Program-made: the position numbers and the translations under genes | From: Roseibium limicola | GTDB taxonomy: Bacteria; Pseudomonadota; Alphaproteobacteria; Rhizobiales; Stappiaceae | NCBI RefSeq assembly: GCF_017313085.1 | Contig: NZ_JAFLNF010000009.1 | Span: 62,001 to 126,000 of the forward strand | Direction of reading: 5' to 3' | Length of the DNA: 64,000 nucleotides | The notes under the pieces: model-generated | Database searches by the model: none | What the model was told of the DNA's origin: nothing | Seen by the model: the letters and a program-made list of their open reading frames with translations, nothing else | Shown: piece by piece, positions 50,682 to 59,589 of the stretch | Layout: the number at the start of each line of letters is the position of its first letter | How positions within the stretch are numbered: the first letter of the stretch is position 1

Positions 50682-51515
50682 ATGACCGAAACGCGTATCG
50701 ACCGCCGCTTCAAGGCATGTGCGGAACAAGGCCGGCCGGCGCTGGTGACTTTTATCACCGCAGGCGACCCGGACCTGGAAACCTCCGCCAAGATCCTGCA
50801 GGCCATGCCGGCAGCAGGGGCCGACTTGATCGAGCTCGGTATGCCGTTCTCCGATCCGATGGCGGAAGGTGTGCCGATCCAGCTCGCGACCCAGCGGGCT
50901 CTGGCTGCGGGCCAGACCATGGACAAGACCCTGAACATGGTTCGGGAGTTCCGCAAGCATGATGACGACACGCCGATCATTCTCATGGGCTATTACAATC
51001 CCATCTACGTCCGCGATCCATTGGTTTTCGTCAAGGAAGCCAAGGAAGCCGGCGTTGATGGTCTGATCATCGTGGACATTCCGCCGGAAGCTGATGATGA
51101 ACTGTGCATTCCTGCCATGGAAGCCGGTTTGAACTTCATCCGTCTGGCGACGCCGACCACCGATGACAAGCGTCTTCCGGCGGTCCTCGCCAACACCTCC
51201 GGTTTTGTCTACTATGTCTCTGTCACCGGCATCACCGGGTCTGCCAACATGAATGCCACCAACGTGGCCGCGTCGGTCAACCGCATCAAGGGTCATACGG
51301 ATCTGCCGGTTGCCGTCGGCTTTGGCATCAAGACGGCAGACGACGCAGAAAACGTCGGCAAGAATGCAGACGGGGTTGTAGTCGGATCTGTGCTGGTCAG
51401 CGCGATCAAGGACAGCCTGGATGCCAATGGCGCCGCCACTGAAAAGACAGTTTCTGCCGTTACCGACCTGATTACCTCACTGGCAGAAGGCACGGCACGG
51501 GCACGCAAGAGCTAA
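50682..51515 (+). CDS. trpA: Tryptophan synthase alpha chain
   Basis: 277 aa. It cleaves indole-3-glycerol phosphate to indole, which passes to TrpB. The catalytic Glu51 (ELGMPFSDP) is present. The residue equal to E. coli Asp60 is Glu62 (MAEGVPIQ), an unusual change in the active site. [24 protein letters not shown] and [11 protein letters not shown] are typical. The start ATG at 50682 has GGTAGGTG upstream. An AGGGGG/CCCCCT hairpin lies at 50596-50615 in its leader. It is followed by accD. Confidence 0.95.
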   Translation: MTETRIDRRFKACAEQGRPALVTFITAGDPDLETSAKILQAMPAAGADLIELGMPFSDPMAEGVPIQLATQRALAAGQTMDKTLNMVREFRKHDDDTPIILMGYYNPIYVRDPLVFVKEAKEAGVDGLIIVDIPPEADDELCIPAMEAGLNFIRLATPTTDDKRLPAVLANTSGFVYYVSVTGITGSANMNATNVAASVNRIKGHTDLPVAVGFGIKTADDAENVGKNADGVVVGSVLVSAIKDSLDANGAATEKTVSAVTDLITSLAEGTARARKS

Positions 51516-51531
51516 AATAAAGACTAAACCA

Positions 51532-51564
51532 AAAGCGGCTTCTCTCTTGTCGAATAGCCGCTTT
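51532..51564 (+). terminator. Terminator-like hairpin after trpA
   Basis: AAAGCGGCT (51532-51540) and AGCCGCTTT (51556-51564) pair over 9 bp with a 15-nt loop. The T run after it is weak, so it may be attenuating, with some read-through to accD. Confidence 0.5.
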
Positions 51565-51663
51565 CGGTTGTCATCACCGTCGCGAAAGGATAGAGAGGAG
51601 CCCACTCGGCCGGGTCCTCCTTATCCGGTATAGTGCAGAATATAGTAAGAACGGACGCGTCTC

Positions 51664-52590
51664 GTGAACTGGATCAACTCCCTCGTTCGGCCAAAAATCC
51701 GCGATCTTCTGAAGAAGCGCGAGGTCCCGGAAAACCTTTGGATCAAATGCCCGGAAACGGGTGAGATGGTGTTCCATCGCGATCTGGAGGCCAACCATTG
51801 GGTCGTGCCGAATTCCGGTCACCACATGCGCATGCCGGCGCGCAAGCGGCTGGATACATTCTTTGACGGTGGTGTCTATGAGAACATCAAGACACCGGAA
51901 GTCGTGGCCGATCCGCTGAAATTCCGTGACAGCAAGCGCTATGTCGACCGGATCAAGGAGTATCGCTCCAAGACCGGCGAAGAAGATGCTGTGCACGTTG
52001 CCAAGGGCAAGGTCAATGGCGCGGACTTTACCGCAGCCGTTCAGGACTTCGCCTTCATGGGTGGCTCGCTTGGTATGGCTGCCGGCGAAGCAATCCTCAA
52101 GGGTATGGAAACCGCCGTTGCCAATCGGACCCCCTTCGTCATGTTCACAGCATCTGGCGGTGCGCGCATGCAGGAAGGTATCCTGTCGCTGATGCAGATG
52201 CCGCGCACCACGGTCGGTGTGCAGATGCTGCGCGAGGAAGGTCTTCCCTACATTGTGGTGCTGACGAACCCGACCACGGGTGGCGTTTCCGCGTCCTATG
52301 CGATGCTCGGGGATGTTCACATCGCTGAGCCGGGCGCTCAGATCGGCTTTGCCGGTCGCCGGGTTGTCGAGCAGACCATTCGCGAAAAGCTGCCGGACGA
52401 TTTCCAGAGCGCCGAATATCTGCTTGAGCACGGCATGGTCGACATGGTCGTCAACCGGCTTGAGATGAAAGAAACGATTTCGCGCATTTGCGGCATCCTG
52501 ATGAAACAGGAGCGAGCTTCTGCCGCTGAAGCGGCGACTGCCGTGGAAGTGGCTGTAGAGCCGGACGCAGGCGACAAAGCAACCGCTTGA
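51664..52590 (+). CDS. accD: Acetyl-CoA carboxylase carboxyltransferase beta subunit
   Basis: 308 aa. With AccA it transfers the carboxyl group from biotin to acetyl-CoA, the first step of fatty-acid synthesis. The crotonase-fold core is intact ([51 protein letters not shown]). The zinc ribbon of E. coli AccD (four Cys) is degraded: Cys29 remains, but the others align with Thr32, Val48 and Ser51. As I recall, Rhizobium AccD shows the same loss. The start is a GTG. A C-terminal Ala/Glu-rich tail follows. Confidence 0.96.
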   Translation: MNWINSLVRPKIRDLLKKREVPENLWIKCPETGEMVFHRDLEANHWVVPNSGHHMRMPARKRLDTFFDGGVYENIKTPEVVADPLKFRDSKRYVDRIKEYRSKTGEEDAVHVAKGKVNGADFTAAVQDFAFMGGSLGMAAGEAILKGMETAVANRTPFVMFTASGGARMQEGILSLMQMPRTTVGVQMLREEGLPYIVVLTNPTTGGVSASYAMLGDVHIAEPGAQIGFAGRRVVEQTIREKLPDDFQSAEYLLEHGMVDMVVNRLEMKETISRICGILMKQERASAAEAATAVEVAVEPDAGDKATA

Positions 52591-52745
52591 ACCAAGTTTG
52601 AGCTGGATAAATTGAATGGCCTCGTTAAAAACGGGGTCGTTCTCGGGCAAGCGCAAGCCTATACTTGTCTCCGGGAGAAGGTACAGGTTGCGTTGGGAGC
52701 CAGTCGGCAGACAGCTGACGGTTTGCCCAGTGGAGGGCAGGGACC

Positions 52746-54080
52746 TTGATCCGCGAGGACGCCTTGGATCAGATTACCGCTATTCTCGACCGCCTGCTGG
52801 CGTTGCACCCCAAGGAGATAGATCTCTCGCTTGGCAGGATGGAACGATTGCTTGCGGCTTTGGGCTATCCGGAAAAGCGCCTGCCGCCGGTGATTCATGT
52901 CGCCGGGACCAACGGCAAGGGCTCCGTGACCGGCACCATGCGGGCCATTCTGGAAGCCGGTGGCAAAAGCTGTCACGTTTACACCTCACCGCATCTTGTC
53001 TCGTTCAACGAGCGCATCCGTCTGGGCAGCACTGGCCAGTTTGTCGATGACGCCAGGTTGTTCGAGGCGCTTTTGCGCTGCGAGGAAGTCAACGCCGGAC
53101 AGGAAATCACCTTCTTCGAAGTCACAACGGCTGCTGCCCTTCTGCTGTTTGCCGAAGAGCCGGCCGACGTGCTGCTTTTGGAAGTCGGACTGGGCGGACG
53201 TCTGGACGCCACCAACGTGATCGACAAGCCCTGGGCGACGGTCATCACGCCGGTTTCCATGGATCATGAAAAATTTCTCGGCACACGTCTGGCGGAAATT
53301 GCGGCGGAAAAGGCCGGGATCATCAAGCCCGGCTGTCCGGTGGTGATGGCGCCACAGGAGCCAGAGGCCGAAGAAGTGATCATTCGCGCTGCAGCGCGAG
53401 TGGGCGCTCCGGTTGCGATTTTCGGACAGGACTTTACCGCCTATCAGGACAATGGCCGTCTGGCCTACCAGGATGAGGAGGGCTTGCACGACCTCCCGCT
53501 GAGCAACCTGATCGGCAACCACCAGGTCATCAACGCCGGGGTGGCGATTGCCGCTTTGAAGGCCGCTGACCTGTGGCCCGGCGATGTCGCTGCCGAAATG
53601 GGCCTGCGCCGCATCAACTGGCCCGGACGCCTGCAGCCGCTCACCCAGGGGCCTCTGGTGGATCGGTGTCCCGAAGGGGCGGAGATCTGGCTGGACGGTG
53701 GCCACAATCCCGGTGCCGGCGTGACGATTTCAACCTTCATGGGAGAGCAGGAAGAGCGGACGCCCCGCCCCCTGTACATGATCTCTGCCATGTTGACGAC
53801 GAAGGACCCCGTCGGATTTTTCCGGCCGTTTGCCGGGCTCGTGCGTCATGTTGCCTGTGTTCCGATCACTTCGTCGACCACGGCGCGGGATCCGTTTGAA
53901 CTGGCGGACCATGCCCGCACTGCCGGTCTGGAGGCGACGCCGTTTGAGCGTCTGGAAGATGCGATTGCCGATGTCGTTGCCTGTGCCCAGAAAGACGGCG
54001 AGGCGCCCCGCATTCTGATCTGCGGATCTCTGTACCTCGTTGGCGAAGTTTTGGCGGCAAATGGCATGGCGCCGCAATAA
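52746..54080 (+). CDS. folC: Folylpolyglutamate synthase / dihydrofolate synthase
   Basis: 444 aa. It adds glutamate to dihydropteroate and to folates. The Mur-ligase ATP loop is HVAGTNGKGSVTG (about residues 51-63), and YTSPHLVSFNERI and EVGLGGRLDATNV follow, with LDGGHNPGAG further on. The start is a TTG with GGAGGG 8 nt upstream. It sits in the usual place after accD. An exported protein gene begins 58 bp after its stop. Confidence 0.94.
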   Translation: MIREDALDQITAILDRLLALHPKEIDLSLGRMERLLAALGYPEKRLPPVIHVAGTNGKGSVTGTMRAILEAGGKSCHVYTSPHLVSFNERIRLGSTGQFVDDARLFEALLRCEEVNAGQEITFFEVTTAAALLLFAEEPADVLLLEVGLGGRLDATNVIDKPWATVITPVSMDHEKFLGTRLAEIAAEKAGIIKPGCPVVMAPQEPEAEEVIIRAAARVGAPVAIFGQDFTAYQDNGRLAYQDEEGLHDLPLSNLIGNHQVINAGVAIAALKAADLWPGDVAAEMGLRRINWPGRLQPLTQGPLVDRCPEGAEIWLDGGHNPGAGVTISTFMGEQEERTPRPLYMISAMLTTKDPVGFFRPFAGLVRHVACVPITSSTTARDPFELADHARTAGLEATPFERLEDAIADVVACAQKDGEAPRILICGSLYLVGEVLAANGMAPQ

Positions 54081-54138
54081 CGCCCAAGATTATGACGACA
54101 CTCGCCTATTCAACTGTGCGTCGAAACTGGAGGAATGG

Positions 54139-55461
54139 GTGCTGGGTCTGAAATCGTTTTTCCGAGATCACCGTCGACCCGCTGGCCGAGGTATTGCCCC
54201 GAGAGCCCATAGGACTGGGCATCTGGCCTCAGCGCTGGGGCTTGTCCTGTCCCTGCTGGCCACACTGCCCGCTGCTGCTATCACCGACACGTTCGAGACC
54301 GCGCCGGAGCGCGATCCTGCAGATGCACTGCAAGTGCCGCTGAAGGGGCCGGGCTATGAACTTCTTCCCCCTGCCCGTCCCGAACAGGGCTTTCGGGTCT
54401 ACACTTTGCAGGAAGAAAGCGGGGTTGTGACACTAAAGGGTGACGGCCTGGCTCTGCAGCGGCTGAAGGAAATCAGCGTGCTGGAGGGCCTGCGGCAGGC
54501 CCAGACGACGGAAAGCTTCATGGCTGGGGTCAAGCAGGCCGCGGGAAAGCCGGTTGATTTTGTTCAGAACACGGTGGCCAACCCGATCGGCACGGCCAAG
54601 GATACCGCCGCCGGCGTCGGCAAGGTTCTGAGCCGCATTTCAGATGGCGTGGAGAAGGCCGTGACAGGTGAGATCACCTCTGCCGGTGACCTGGCGCGCA
54701 CCTTGACCGGACAGGCGGAAGCCCGCCGTGAGCTTGCCTTCAAGCTCGGCGTCGATCCTTACACCACTTACGCGCCGCTGGCCGAGGCGCTCGACAATGA
54801 GGCGACCGTCTCCACCGCCGGAAGCCTGGGGATCAGTGCGGTTCTGGCACTTGTGCCCGGTGGCCTTGCCATGCGGGCAGTCGGCGCGACGGAAGACCTA
54901 CGCGAGATGGTTCTGGAAGAAAGCCGCGAGGAGTTGATGAGCCGGACACGCCAGGCGCTCATCTCGCAGGGGATCGCGGCAGAAACCACGGATCGCCTGC
55001 TTCAGAATCCGCATTACACGCCGACGGAACTGGCAGTGATCGCTTATCACCTGAAGGATATGGGTGCTTTGAAGAACAAGTCGGTGCTGGTGGCTCAGGC
55101 AGCCGATGCCGAGGAGCGCGGCCTGGCCTATGCAGAGCTGCGCCGCATCGTGCTGCTTCTGAATTATCACCGTACAGTCAGCCCGCTCAGCAACATGCGG
55201 CTGGTGTCAGGTCTTCCGGTGGCCCTGTCGGCGAATGGTCATGCTTTGCTGGCCCTGCCCTATGACACGGTCGCCTGGACGTCGGAAATGGCCAGTCGGC
55301 TTATTACGATTCAGGCCAAGCTGGAAAACGATCCGTTTCCGCCAACCTTGGTGCAGCTGATGATGCCGGGCGACATGACGGATTTGGCGGCCGAGCGCCT
55401 GACCTCTTTCGGCTGGGATCTCACGGCAACCCTGCCGATGCCGGACAGCGTCATTCACTGA
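54139..55461 (+). CDS. Unrecognised exported protein
   Basis: 440 aa by this start. A basic stretch with RRPAGR and HRTGH precedes a hydrophobic segment (LASALGLVLSLLATLPAAAIT) that reads as a signal peptide. A second apolar stretch is GSLGISAVLALVPGGLAMRAVG, about residue 233. The rest is helical and charged, without cysteine clusters or motifs I know. The GTG at 54139 has GGAGGA only 4 nt upstream, so the start is unsure; the frame is open back to 54040 inside folC. It lies between folC and a convergent AraC-Ogt gene with 11 bp of tail overlap. I do not assign a function. Confidence 0.7.
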   Translation: MLGLKSFFRDHRRPAGRGIAPRAHRTGHLASALGLVLSLLATLPAAAITDTFETAPERDPADALQVPLKGPGYELLPPARPEQGFRVYTLQEESGVVTLKGDGLALQRLKEISVLEGLRQAQTTESFMAGVKQAAGKPVDFVQNTVANPIGTAKDTAAGVGKVLSRISDGVEKAVTGEITSAGDLARTLTGQAEARRELAFKLGVDPYTTYAPLAEALDNEATVSTAGSLGISAVLALVPGGLAMRAVGATEDLREMVLEESREELMSRTRQALISQGIAAETTDRLLQNPHYTPTELAVIAYHLKDMGALKNKSVLVAQAADAEERGLAYAELRRIVLLLNYHRTVSPLSNMRLVSGLPVALSANGHALLALPYDTVAWTSEMASRLITIQAKLENDPFPPTLVQLMMPGDMTDLAAERLTSFGWDLTATLPMPDSVIH

Positions 55462-56368
55462 GACTGCGGCCGAATTCCCATCCCAGGATGGCGCGTTTGC
55501 GCGTCAGGCCCCAGTGGTAACCGCAAAGCGATCCGCTTTTGCCCAGGACTCGATGGCAGGGCACGACGAAAGAGATCGGATTGCGTCCGACCGCCGTGCC
55601 GACAGCACGGGAGGCCTTGGGATTGCCGAGCCTTTCGGCGATATTCGAATAAGTCGTCGCCTTGCCCATCGGGATAGACAGCAGCGTTTCCCAGACTTTC
55701 AGCTCGAAATTCGAGCCGATGAACACCAGCCGCAATGGGGTGTCCTCCTGCCAGGCCTGCGGATCAAACACCCGCGCCGCAAAGGGCGCCGTCGCCTCAT
55801 GGCTTTCGACATAGTGTGCCGCCGGCCACCTCCGGGTCATGTCGGCCAATGCGGCTTCCCGCTCATTTTCCTCGCAAAACGCCAGCCCGGCCAGCCCCTT
55901 GTCGGTGATCATCAGAAGCGCGATGCCGAAAGGTGATGGGTGGTAGCCATAGGAGATGGTCAATCCCTTGCCGCGCTCGCGGTAGGCGCCGGGCGTCATT
56001 GCCTCATGGGTGACGAAGAGGTCATGCAGCCGACTGGAGCCGGACAACCCCACCTCATAGCTGGTGTCGAGCACAGTGGCGGCATCTTCCAGCAGGGACT
56101 TGGCGTGGTCCAGCGTCAAGGCCTGCAGAAACTGCTTCGGTGTGAGACCGGCCCAGCGCGAAAACACCCGTTGCAGCTGGATTGGCTGCAGGCCGGAATC
56201 GCTGGCGAGTTCTTCGAGGCTGGGTTGATTGCGCCAGTCGTGGGTTAGCCGTTCCAGCGTCCGCCGCACCACATCATAGTCGGCGGAGCTCTCACCGGTG
56301 ATCGCGGCAGGGGCGGCATTCTGCAACAGGGCTGCGGGAGATAGCGATTGTGTCATGTCACGGCTCAT
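55451..56368 (-). CDS. AraC-family regulator fused to O6-methylguanine-DNA methyltransferase (Ada C-part)
   Basis: 305 aa. An AraC helix-turn-helix (about residues 35-130, with LEELASDSGLQPIQLQRVFSRW) is joined to an Ogt domain with the methyl-acceptor PCHRVLGKSG (Cys near residue 270). The N-terminal Ada zinc domain that accepts methyl groups from phosphotriesters is missing, so it cannot work like E. coli Ada as an alkylation-triggered switch through that Cys. It may repair O6-methylguanine and bind DNA. The 3' end overlaps the exported protein gene by 11 bp. Confidence 0.93.
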   Translation of the reverse strand: MSRDMTQSLSPAALLQNAAPAAITGESSADYDVVRRTLERLTHDWRNQPSLEELASDSGLQPIQLQRVFSRWAGLTPKQFLQALTLDHAKSLLEDAATVLDTSYEVGLSGSSRLHDLFVTHEAMTPGAYRERGKGLTISYGYHPSPFGIALLMITDKGLAGLAFCEENEREAALADMTRRWPAAHYVESHEATAPFAARVFDPQAWQEDTPLRLVFIGSNFELKVWETLLSIPMGKATTYSNIAERLGNPKASRAVGTAVGRNPISFVVPCHRVLGKSGSLCGYHWGLTRKRAILGWEFGRSLSE

Positions 56369-56452
56369 GGATTTCTGGTCTCGTCTTGAGCAAGCCTAGG
56401 GCACAAGTATGCGGCGCGGCGACCCGATTTGCGAGCCGTCGGGGTCAAGTCT

Positions 56453-56905
56453 CTAGGCCCGCTCTGGCGGAACCGACTTGACAGAGCCTTTGCGCGTGGT
56501 CAGCAGCAGGTTGGTTTCCGTGTTGGCAATGCCATCGATCAGCCTGATCCGGTTGAGCACTTCGTCGAAGGCGGCCAGATCGCGTGTGGCAATGTCGAGA
56601 ACCAGATCCCACTTGCCGTTTGTCGAGTGAATGGCGCGCACTTCCGTCATCGCCGAGAGGATCTTGACCACGGGGTCAGCATTGCGCCCGGCAATCGCCA
56701 TCAAGGTGACCGCGCGGATCGGCAGATCGCGGCCGTCATCGCGCAAGACGACAGTATAGCCCAGGATCTCGCCACGGTCTTCGAGCCGGGAAATCCGCGC
56801 TCGCAGGGTCGCTCGTGCGACCTTCAGCTCGTCGGCCAGATCAGAAACGGATCGTCGCGCATCTGACCGAAGTGCTGAGATGATCTGCAGGTCAAGTGTG
56901 TCCAT
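56453..56905 (-). CDS. Lrp/AsnC family transcriptional regulator
   Basis: 150 aa. The N-terminal helix-turn-helix starts LDLQIISALRSDARRSVSDLADEL, with the recognition helix near VARATLRARISRLEDRG. The C-terminal RAM domain (about residues 65-145) has the GKWDLVLDI core. It is divergent from the arginase and cyclodeaminase genes, so it most likely senses arginine or ornithine and controls them. That link is inferred from position. Confidence 0.9.
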   Translation of the reverse strand: MDTLDLQIISALRSDARRSVSDLADELKVARATLRARISRLEDRGEILGYTVVLRDDGRDLPIRAVTLMAIAGRNADPVVKILSAMTEVRAIHSTNGKWDLVLDIATRDLAAFDEVLNRIRLIDGIANTETNLLLTTRKGSVKSVPPERA

Positions 56906-57045
56906 ATTATCCAGTTTGATAGATTGATCTTATCATTATGGTAAAATCATCTTCCCAATTGCGCAAGTCTGACGATTTACACCGCCGCACCTCCTTGCGA
57001 TGATTTGGTCGAAGTTTCGCAACAGGAAAACCGGAAGGCCAGACA

Positions 57046-57981
57046 GTGACAGCTCAGGAAATCATCTTGGTAGGTGTACCGCTGGAAGAAGGCGCACCGA
57101 CGCGCGGCTGTTGCATGGGCCCGGATGCCTATCGGACCGCGGGTCTTCGGCAGGAGCTTGAGGCCTTTGGCCACTCGGTGCGCGATCTCGGCAATCTTCG
57201 CAAGGAGGAGGTCGAACCCCTCACCTGCGGTAATCCGGCGGTCAAGAACCTGGAGGCGATGGCTGGCTGGACCCGTTCCATCTCCAAGTGCTCATCCAAG
57301 CTGGGACGCGATCCGGTGTTCCCGATCTTCATGGGCGGCGATCACGCTCTCGCGGCTGGAAGTGTCGCTGGACTAGCAGAAGCCGCAGCCGAGAGCGGGC
57401 GGCCGTTGTTCGTGCTCTGGCTTGATGCGCATCCCGACTTCAACACTCTGGAAAGCACCGAGAGTGGCAACCTCCATGGTACGCCCCTCGCCTTTCTCTG
57501 CGGGCTCCCCGGCTTTGATAGCTATCTCGGAGAGCCGGTGAGGCATCCTCTGGCACCGGAGCATGTCGAGGTTCTGGGCGTGCGCTCCATCGACGCGAAG
57601 GAGCGCCAGCTTCTGGTGAAAGCGGGAGCCGGTGTCAGCGACATGCGCCGCATCGACGAGGAAGGCATCGGTGCACCGCTGCGCCAGTTCCTCGACCGGG
57701 TGAAACGCCACAACGGCCTGCTGCATGTCAGCCTGGATGTCGATTTCCTCGACCCGGGGATTGCGCCCGCCGTCGGCACCACGGTGCCAGGCGGTGCAAC
57801 CTTCCGCGAGGCCCATCTGGTAATGGAGATGCTGCACGACAGCGGTCTCGTTTCCTCCCTCGATCTGGTGGAACTCAATCCTTTTCTTGATGACCGTGGT
57901 CGCACGGCCCGTCTGATGGTTGATCTGGTGGCCTCGTTGTTTGGCCGCCGCGTGTTTGACCGCCCAACCCGGAGCTTTTGA
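57046..57981 (+). CDS. rocF: Arginase
   Basis: 311 aa. It hydrolyses arginine to ornithine and urea at a two-Mn centre. The ligand motifs are GGDHALAAGS (about residues 98-107), DAHPDFNT (about 127-134) and SLDVDFLDP (about 229-237). The start is a GTG with GGAAGG upstream. The stop lies 3 bp before the ornithine cyclodeaminase gene. It is divergent from the Lrp-type regulator, so the set is an arginine-breakdown unit. Confidence 0.95.
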   Translation: MTAQEIILVGVPLEEGAPTRGCCMGPDAYRTAGLRQELEAFGHSVRDLGNLRKEEVEPLTCGNPAVKNLEAMAGWTRSISKCSSKLGRDPVFPIFMGGDHALAAGSVAGLAEAAAESGRPLFVLWLDAHPDFNTLESTESGNLHGTPLAFLCGLPGFDSYLGEPVRHPLAPEHVEVLGVRSIDAKERQLLVKAGAGVSDMRRIDEEGIGAPLRQFLDRVKRHNGLLHVSLDVDFLDPGIAPAVGTTVPGGATFREAHLVMEMLHDSGLVSSLDLVELNPFLDDRGRTARLMVDLVASLFGRRVFDRPTRSF

Positions 57982-57984
57982 CCG

Positions 57985-59079
57985 ATGAGCACGCCCTACG
58001 ATCTGACTGCCAACAAGCCCGCCCCGTCGAACCTGGCCTATGTGCCGTTCGTCAGCGTCGACAACATGATGCGTATCATCGCAGAAAAGGGTGTTGAGAC
58101 GATCATCGAAGGCATCGCCGGCTATATCGAGGCAGATTTCAAACGCTGGGACGAATTCGACAAGAAGCCGCGCATTCCGGCCCATGCCCCGGAAGGCGTC
58201 ATTGAGCTGATGCCGACCAGTGACGGCAAGACCTTCGGCTTCAAATACGTCAACGGCCATCCGGGTAACACCCGCTCCGGTCGTCAGACGGTGACCGGCT
58301 TTGGCGTGCTCGCCGATCTGGTCAACGGTTATCCGGTGCTGTTCACTGAAATGACCATCCTGACGGCCTTGCGCACCGCAGCGACCTCGGCGCTCGTCGC
58401 CAGGTATCTGGCGCCCAAAAATGCGCGCACCATGGCGATCATCGGTAATGGCGCGCAATCCGACTTCCAGTGCCTTGGCTTCAAGCAGCTGGTGGGCATC
58501 ACGGACATCCGCGCCTATGACATTGATGCGGCTGCCAGTCAGCGTCTGAAACGCAATCTGGCTGGCTCCGGGCTGAATGTGACGGTGTGCAGCTCGCCGG
58601 AAGAGGCTATCGAAGGGGCGGATATCGTCACCACGGTCACCGCCGACAAGAAGAGCGCGACGATCCTGACCGACAACATGATCGGCAGCGGAGTCCATAT
58701 CAACGCGGTCGGTGGCGATTGTCCCGGCAAGACCGAGCTGCACAAGGACATCCTGTTGCGCTCCGACATCTTCGTCGAGCTGCCCGAGCAGACCCGCATT
58801 GAGGGCGAGATCCAGCAACTGGCGCCGGATCACAAGGTTACTGAACTGTGGCAGGTAATGCGCGGTGAGGTTCCCGGCCGCACGTCGGAAAGCCAGATCA
58901 CCCTCTTTGACAGCGTCGGTTTCGCCATCGAGGATTTCGCCGCATTGTGCTACCTGCGCGAAATCCTCAAGACCACGGCTCATTTCGAGAAGCTGGATCT
59001 TCTGGCTGACCCGGACGACCCCCGCGATCTCTACGGGATGGTTCTGCGCGCCACCGTCGGCCAAACCAACGCGGCCTGA
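57985..59079 (+). CDS. Ornithine cyclodeaminase
   Basis: 364 aa. It converts ornithine to proline and ammonia with NAD. The NAD loop is IIGNGAQSDFQCLGF (about residues 151-165), and a substrate region is GNTRSGRQTVTG. NAVGGDCPGKTEL and FDSVGFAIEDFAAL are family motifs. With arginase it completes arginine to proline. Repeat modules lie downstream. The start follows arginase by 3 bp. Confidence 0.93.
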   Translation: MSTPYDLTANKPAPSNLAYVPFVSVDNMMRIIAEKGVETIIEGIAGYIEADFKRWDEFDKKPRIPAHAPEGVIELMPTSDGKTFGFKYVNGHPGNTRSGRQTVTGFGVLADLVNGYPVLFTEMTILTALRTAATSALVARYLAPKNARTMAIIGNGAQSDFQCLGFKQLVGITDIRAYDIDAAASQRLKRNLAGSGLNVTVCSSPEEAIEGADIVTTVTADKKSATILTDNMIGSGVHINAVGGDCPGKTELHKDILLRSDIFVELPEQTRIEGEIQQLAPDHKVTELWQVMRGEVPGRTSESQITLFDSVGFAIEDFAALCYLREILKTTAHFEKLDLLADPDDPRDLYGMVLRATVGQTNAA

Positions 59080-59589
59080 GGCATTTTGGGCTCCCCCCGT
59101 CATCCCCCTGCGCCATCTCATGGCTCGACCCCTTCTGTTTGGGGGGAATCCATGCCGTTACATCTCGGCATGCGAGAGCTTTCCCGAGACGTACGGCAAC
59201 GGCATGGATTGCAGGATCAAGTCCTGCAATGACGGTGGGGGATGGAGACGACAACCTTCCTTATCGTCATCTCGGGCGAGGGCAACGTCTGAAGATCCGG
59301 GATCGGTGAGCCGAGGCCTGGATGATGGTCCGTGGCCCCCCGGCCCCGGATCGCGCTGGCGCTTTTCCGGGGTGACGATGGTGGGGACTTCTGTGTTGCT
59401 AGTCCCAGCAGGCGCAAACCTCTCATCCGTCATGGTCGGGCTTGTCCCGACCATCCAGTCACTCGAAGCCTGGATCCTCGGCACGGGGCCGAGGGTGACG
59501 ATGGTAGGGGATTGTCCCTTTCCCCTCGCCTCCTGCAGGATCAGCCGCTACAACACTCGGCGACTGAAACAAAGCCACGGGAGCGCGCC
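59080..59589. other. Intergenic repeats between ornithine cyclodeaminase gene and dgt
   Basis: 510 bases filled mostly by repeat modules A, C and B (see next entry). No gene is seen. A dgt promoter must lie here or within the repeats. Confidence 0.6.
59098..59500. repeat. Repeat mosaic A-C-B
   Basis: Module A is 59098-59234 (starts CGTCATCC, ends TGCAATGACG). Module C is 59265-59377 (starts CGTCATCTCGGGCGAGG, contains GATCCGGGATCGGTGAGCC, ends CCGGGGTGACG). Module B is 59428-59500 (starts CGTCATGGTCGGGC, ends GAGGGTGACG). A and B match the array at 10.6-11.6 kb, and C matches the palindrome at 47.7 kb. Confidence 0.9.
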
